A stretch of 5,326 nt of DNA from Phycisphaerae bacterium (GTDB taxonomy: Bacteria; Planctomycetota; Phycisphaerae; UBA1845). Position numbers and translations under genes: made by a program. The notes under the pieces were generated by a model, which saw only the letters and a program-made list of their open reading frames with translations, was not told the DNA's origin and ran no database searches. Numbering within the stretch: the stretch's first letter is position 1; every line of letters begins with the position of its first letter. The stretch spans positions 1 through 5,326 of the forward strand of contig JAJDDU010000135.1 of assembly GCA_029260155.1 (NCBI GenBank), written 5' to 3'. This document shows, in pieces, positions 5,126 through 5,326 of the stretch.

Positions 5126-5326
5126 TCAAGGCTGCGGGGCGTCCAACTCTTCGCCCGACCACGACTGACTCGCCGGCGGGAGACCGTTGATAAGCTGGCG
5201 GAACGCGAGCAGATCGAACGGCATCACGGTCCCGTCGCGATCGATATCCGCAAAGTCCTCGATGACACCGGCGGGTGGCGATATCACGCCGTTGACCAAT
5301 TGGCGGAACGTGAGCAGATCGAACGG
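5126..5326 (-). CDS. Dockerin-type protein, C-terminal end (runs off right edge)
   Basis: The last 66 codons of a minus-strand gene end at the TGA at 5126-5128. The frame is open through the window edge. It contains the end of one dockerin-like repeat (PFDLLTFRQLVNG) and one complete F-hand repeat (ADIDRDGTVMPFDLLAFRQLING). The complete repeat has the calcium loop D-x-D-x-D-G-x5-D (D27, D29, D31, G32, D38 counted from the window edge). Such paired repeats fold as a calcium-binding dockerin module in secreted proteins, usually at the C-terminus. An 18-residue polar, acidic tail (ending EELDAPQP) follows. The catalytic or structural part of the protein lies outside the window. The stop is 13 bases from the convergent stop of the SufR-like gene. 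Part of the frame is too short to judge the full protein; the dockerin reading itself is clear. Confidence 0.82.
   Translation of the reverse strand, partial: PFDLLTFRQLVNGVISPPAGVIEDFADIDRDGTVMPFDLLAFRQLINGLPPASQSWSGEELDAPQP
5186..5326 (-). repeat. Two DNA copies of the dockerin repeat unit
   Basis: Bases 5186-5221 and 5291-5326 are 36-base copies matching at 31 positions, spaced by 105 bases (35 codons). They encode the PFDLLxFRQLxNG half of each dockerin repeat. The differences are mostly synonymous or conservative (T/A, V/I), consistent with an internal duplication held by protein-level selection. Confidence 0.75.

Overview
The window is GC-rich, tightly packed bacterial chromosome, most likely from a member of the Planctomycetota (Phycisphaerae-like). 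Three things point that way. A secreted-protein fragment at the left edge resembles a family I associate with planctomycetes (recalled, not searched). The right edge holds the C-terminal end of a dockerin-type protein. The small DUF6504-like protein is of a type I also associate with that phylum. No tRNA, rRNA, CRISPR array, insertion sequence or integrase is visible.

Layout from left to right. Positions 1-335 (minus) are the N-terminal part of an exported protein with a signal peptide and a strong Shine-Dalgarno sequence. A 169-base gap (336-504) carries a good sigma70-type promoter (TTGAGA-17-TACACT) that reads into priA at 505-2775 (plus), the replication-restart helicase. It has an intact Walker A motif, motif VI and eight zinc-binding cysteines, with small deviations in motif II and in the last zinc pair. 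A 248-base gap (2776-3023) is rich in short inverted repeats and leads to a 197-residue protein of unknown function (3024-3617, plus). That gene converges on a minus-strand gene; a perfect 16-base palindrome between them contains both stop codons.

The minus-strand pair at 3628-4347 is a likely two-gene operon: a VOC/glyoxalase-fold protein followed after 6 bases by a DUF6504-like protein. Divergent from it is a SufR-like winged-helix regulator (4453-5112, plus) with a dense C-terminal cysteine cluster suited to an Fe-S cluster or metal. The divergent intergenic region holds a strong minus-strand promoter (TTGACT-16-TATATA). The perfect dyad AAAAGTATCTACTTTT sits over its predicted start site, so the simplest model is that the cysteine-rich regulator represses the VOC/DUF6504 operon in response to a redox or iron/metal signal. 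The right edge (5126-5326, minus) is the end of a dockerin-domain protein with two F-hand repeats.

Nothing here is an obvious defence or mobile system. The best candidate for an undescribed module is the regulator / VOC / DUF6504 divergon with its operator. All family assignments come from reading motifs, not from database searches.
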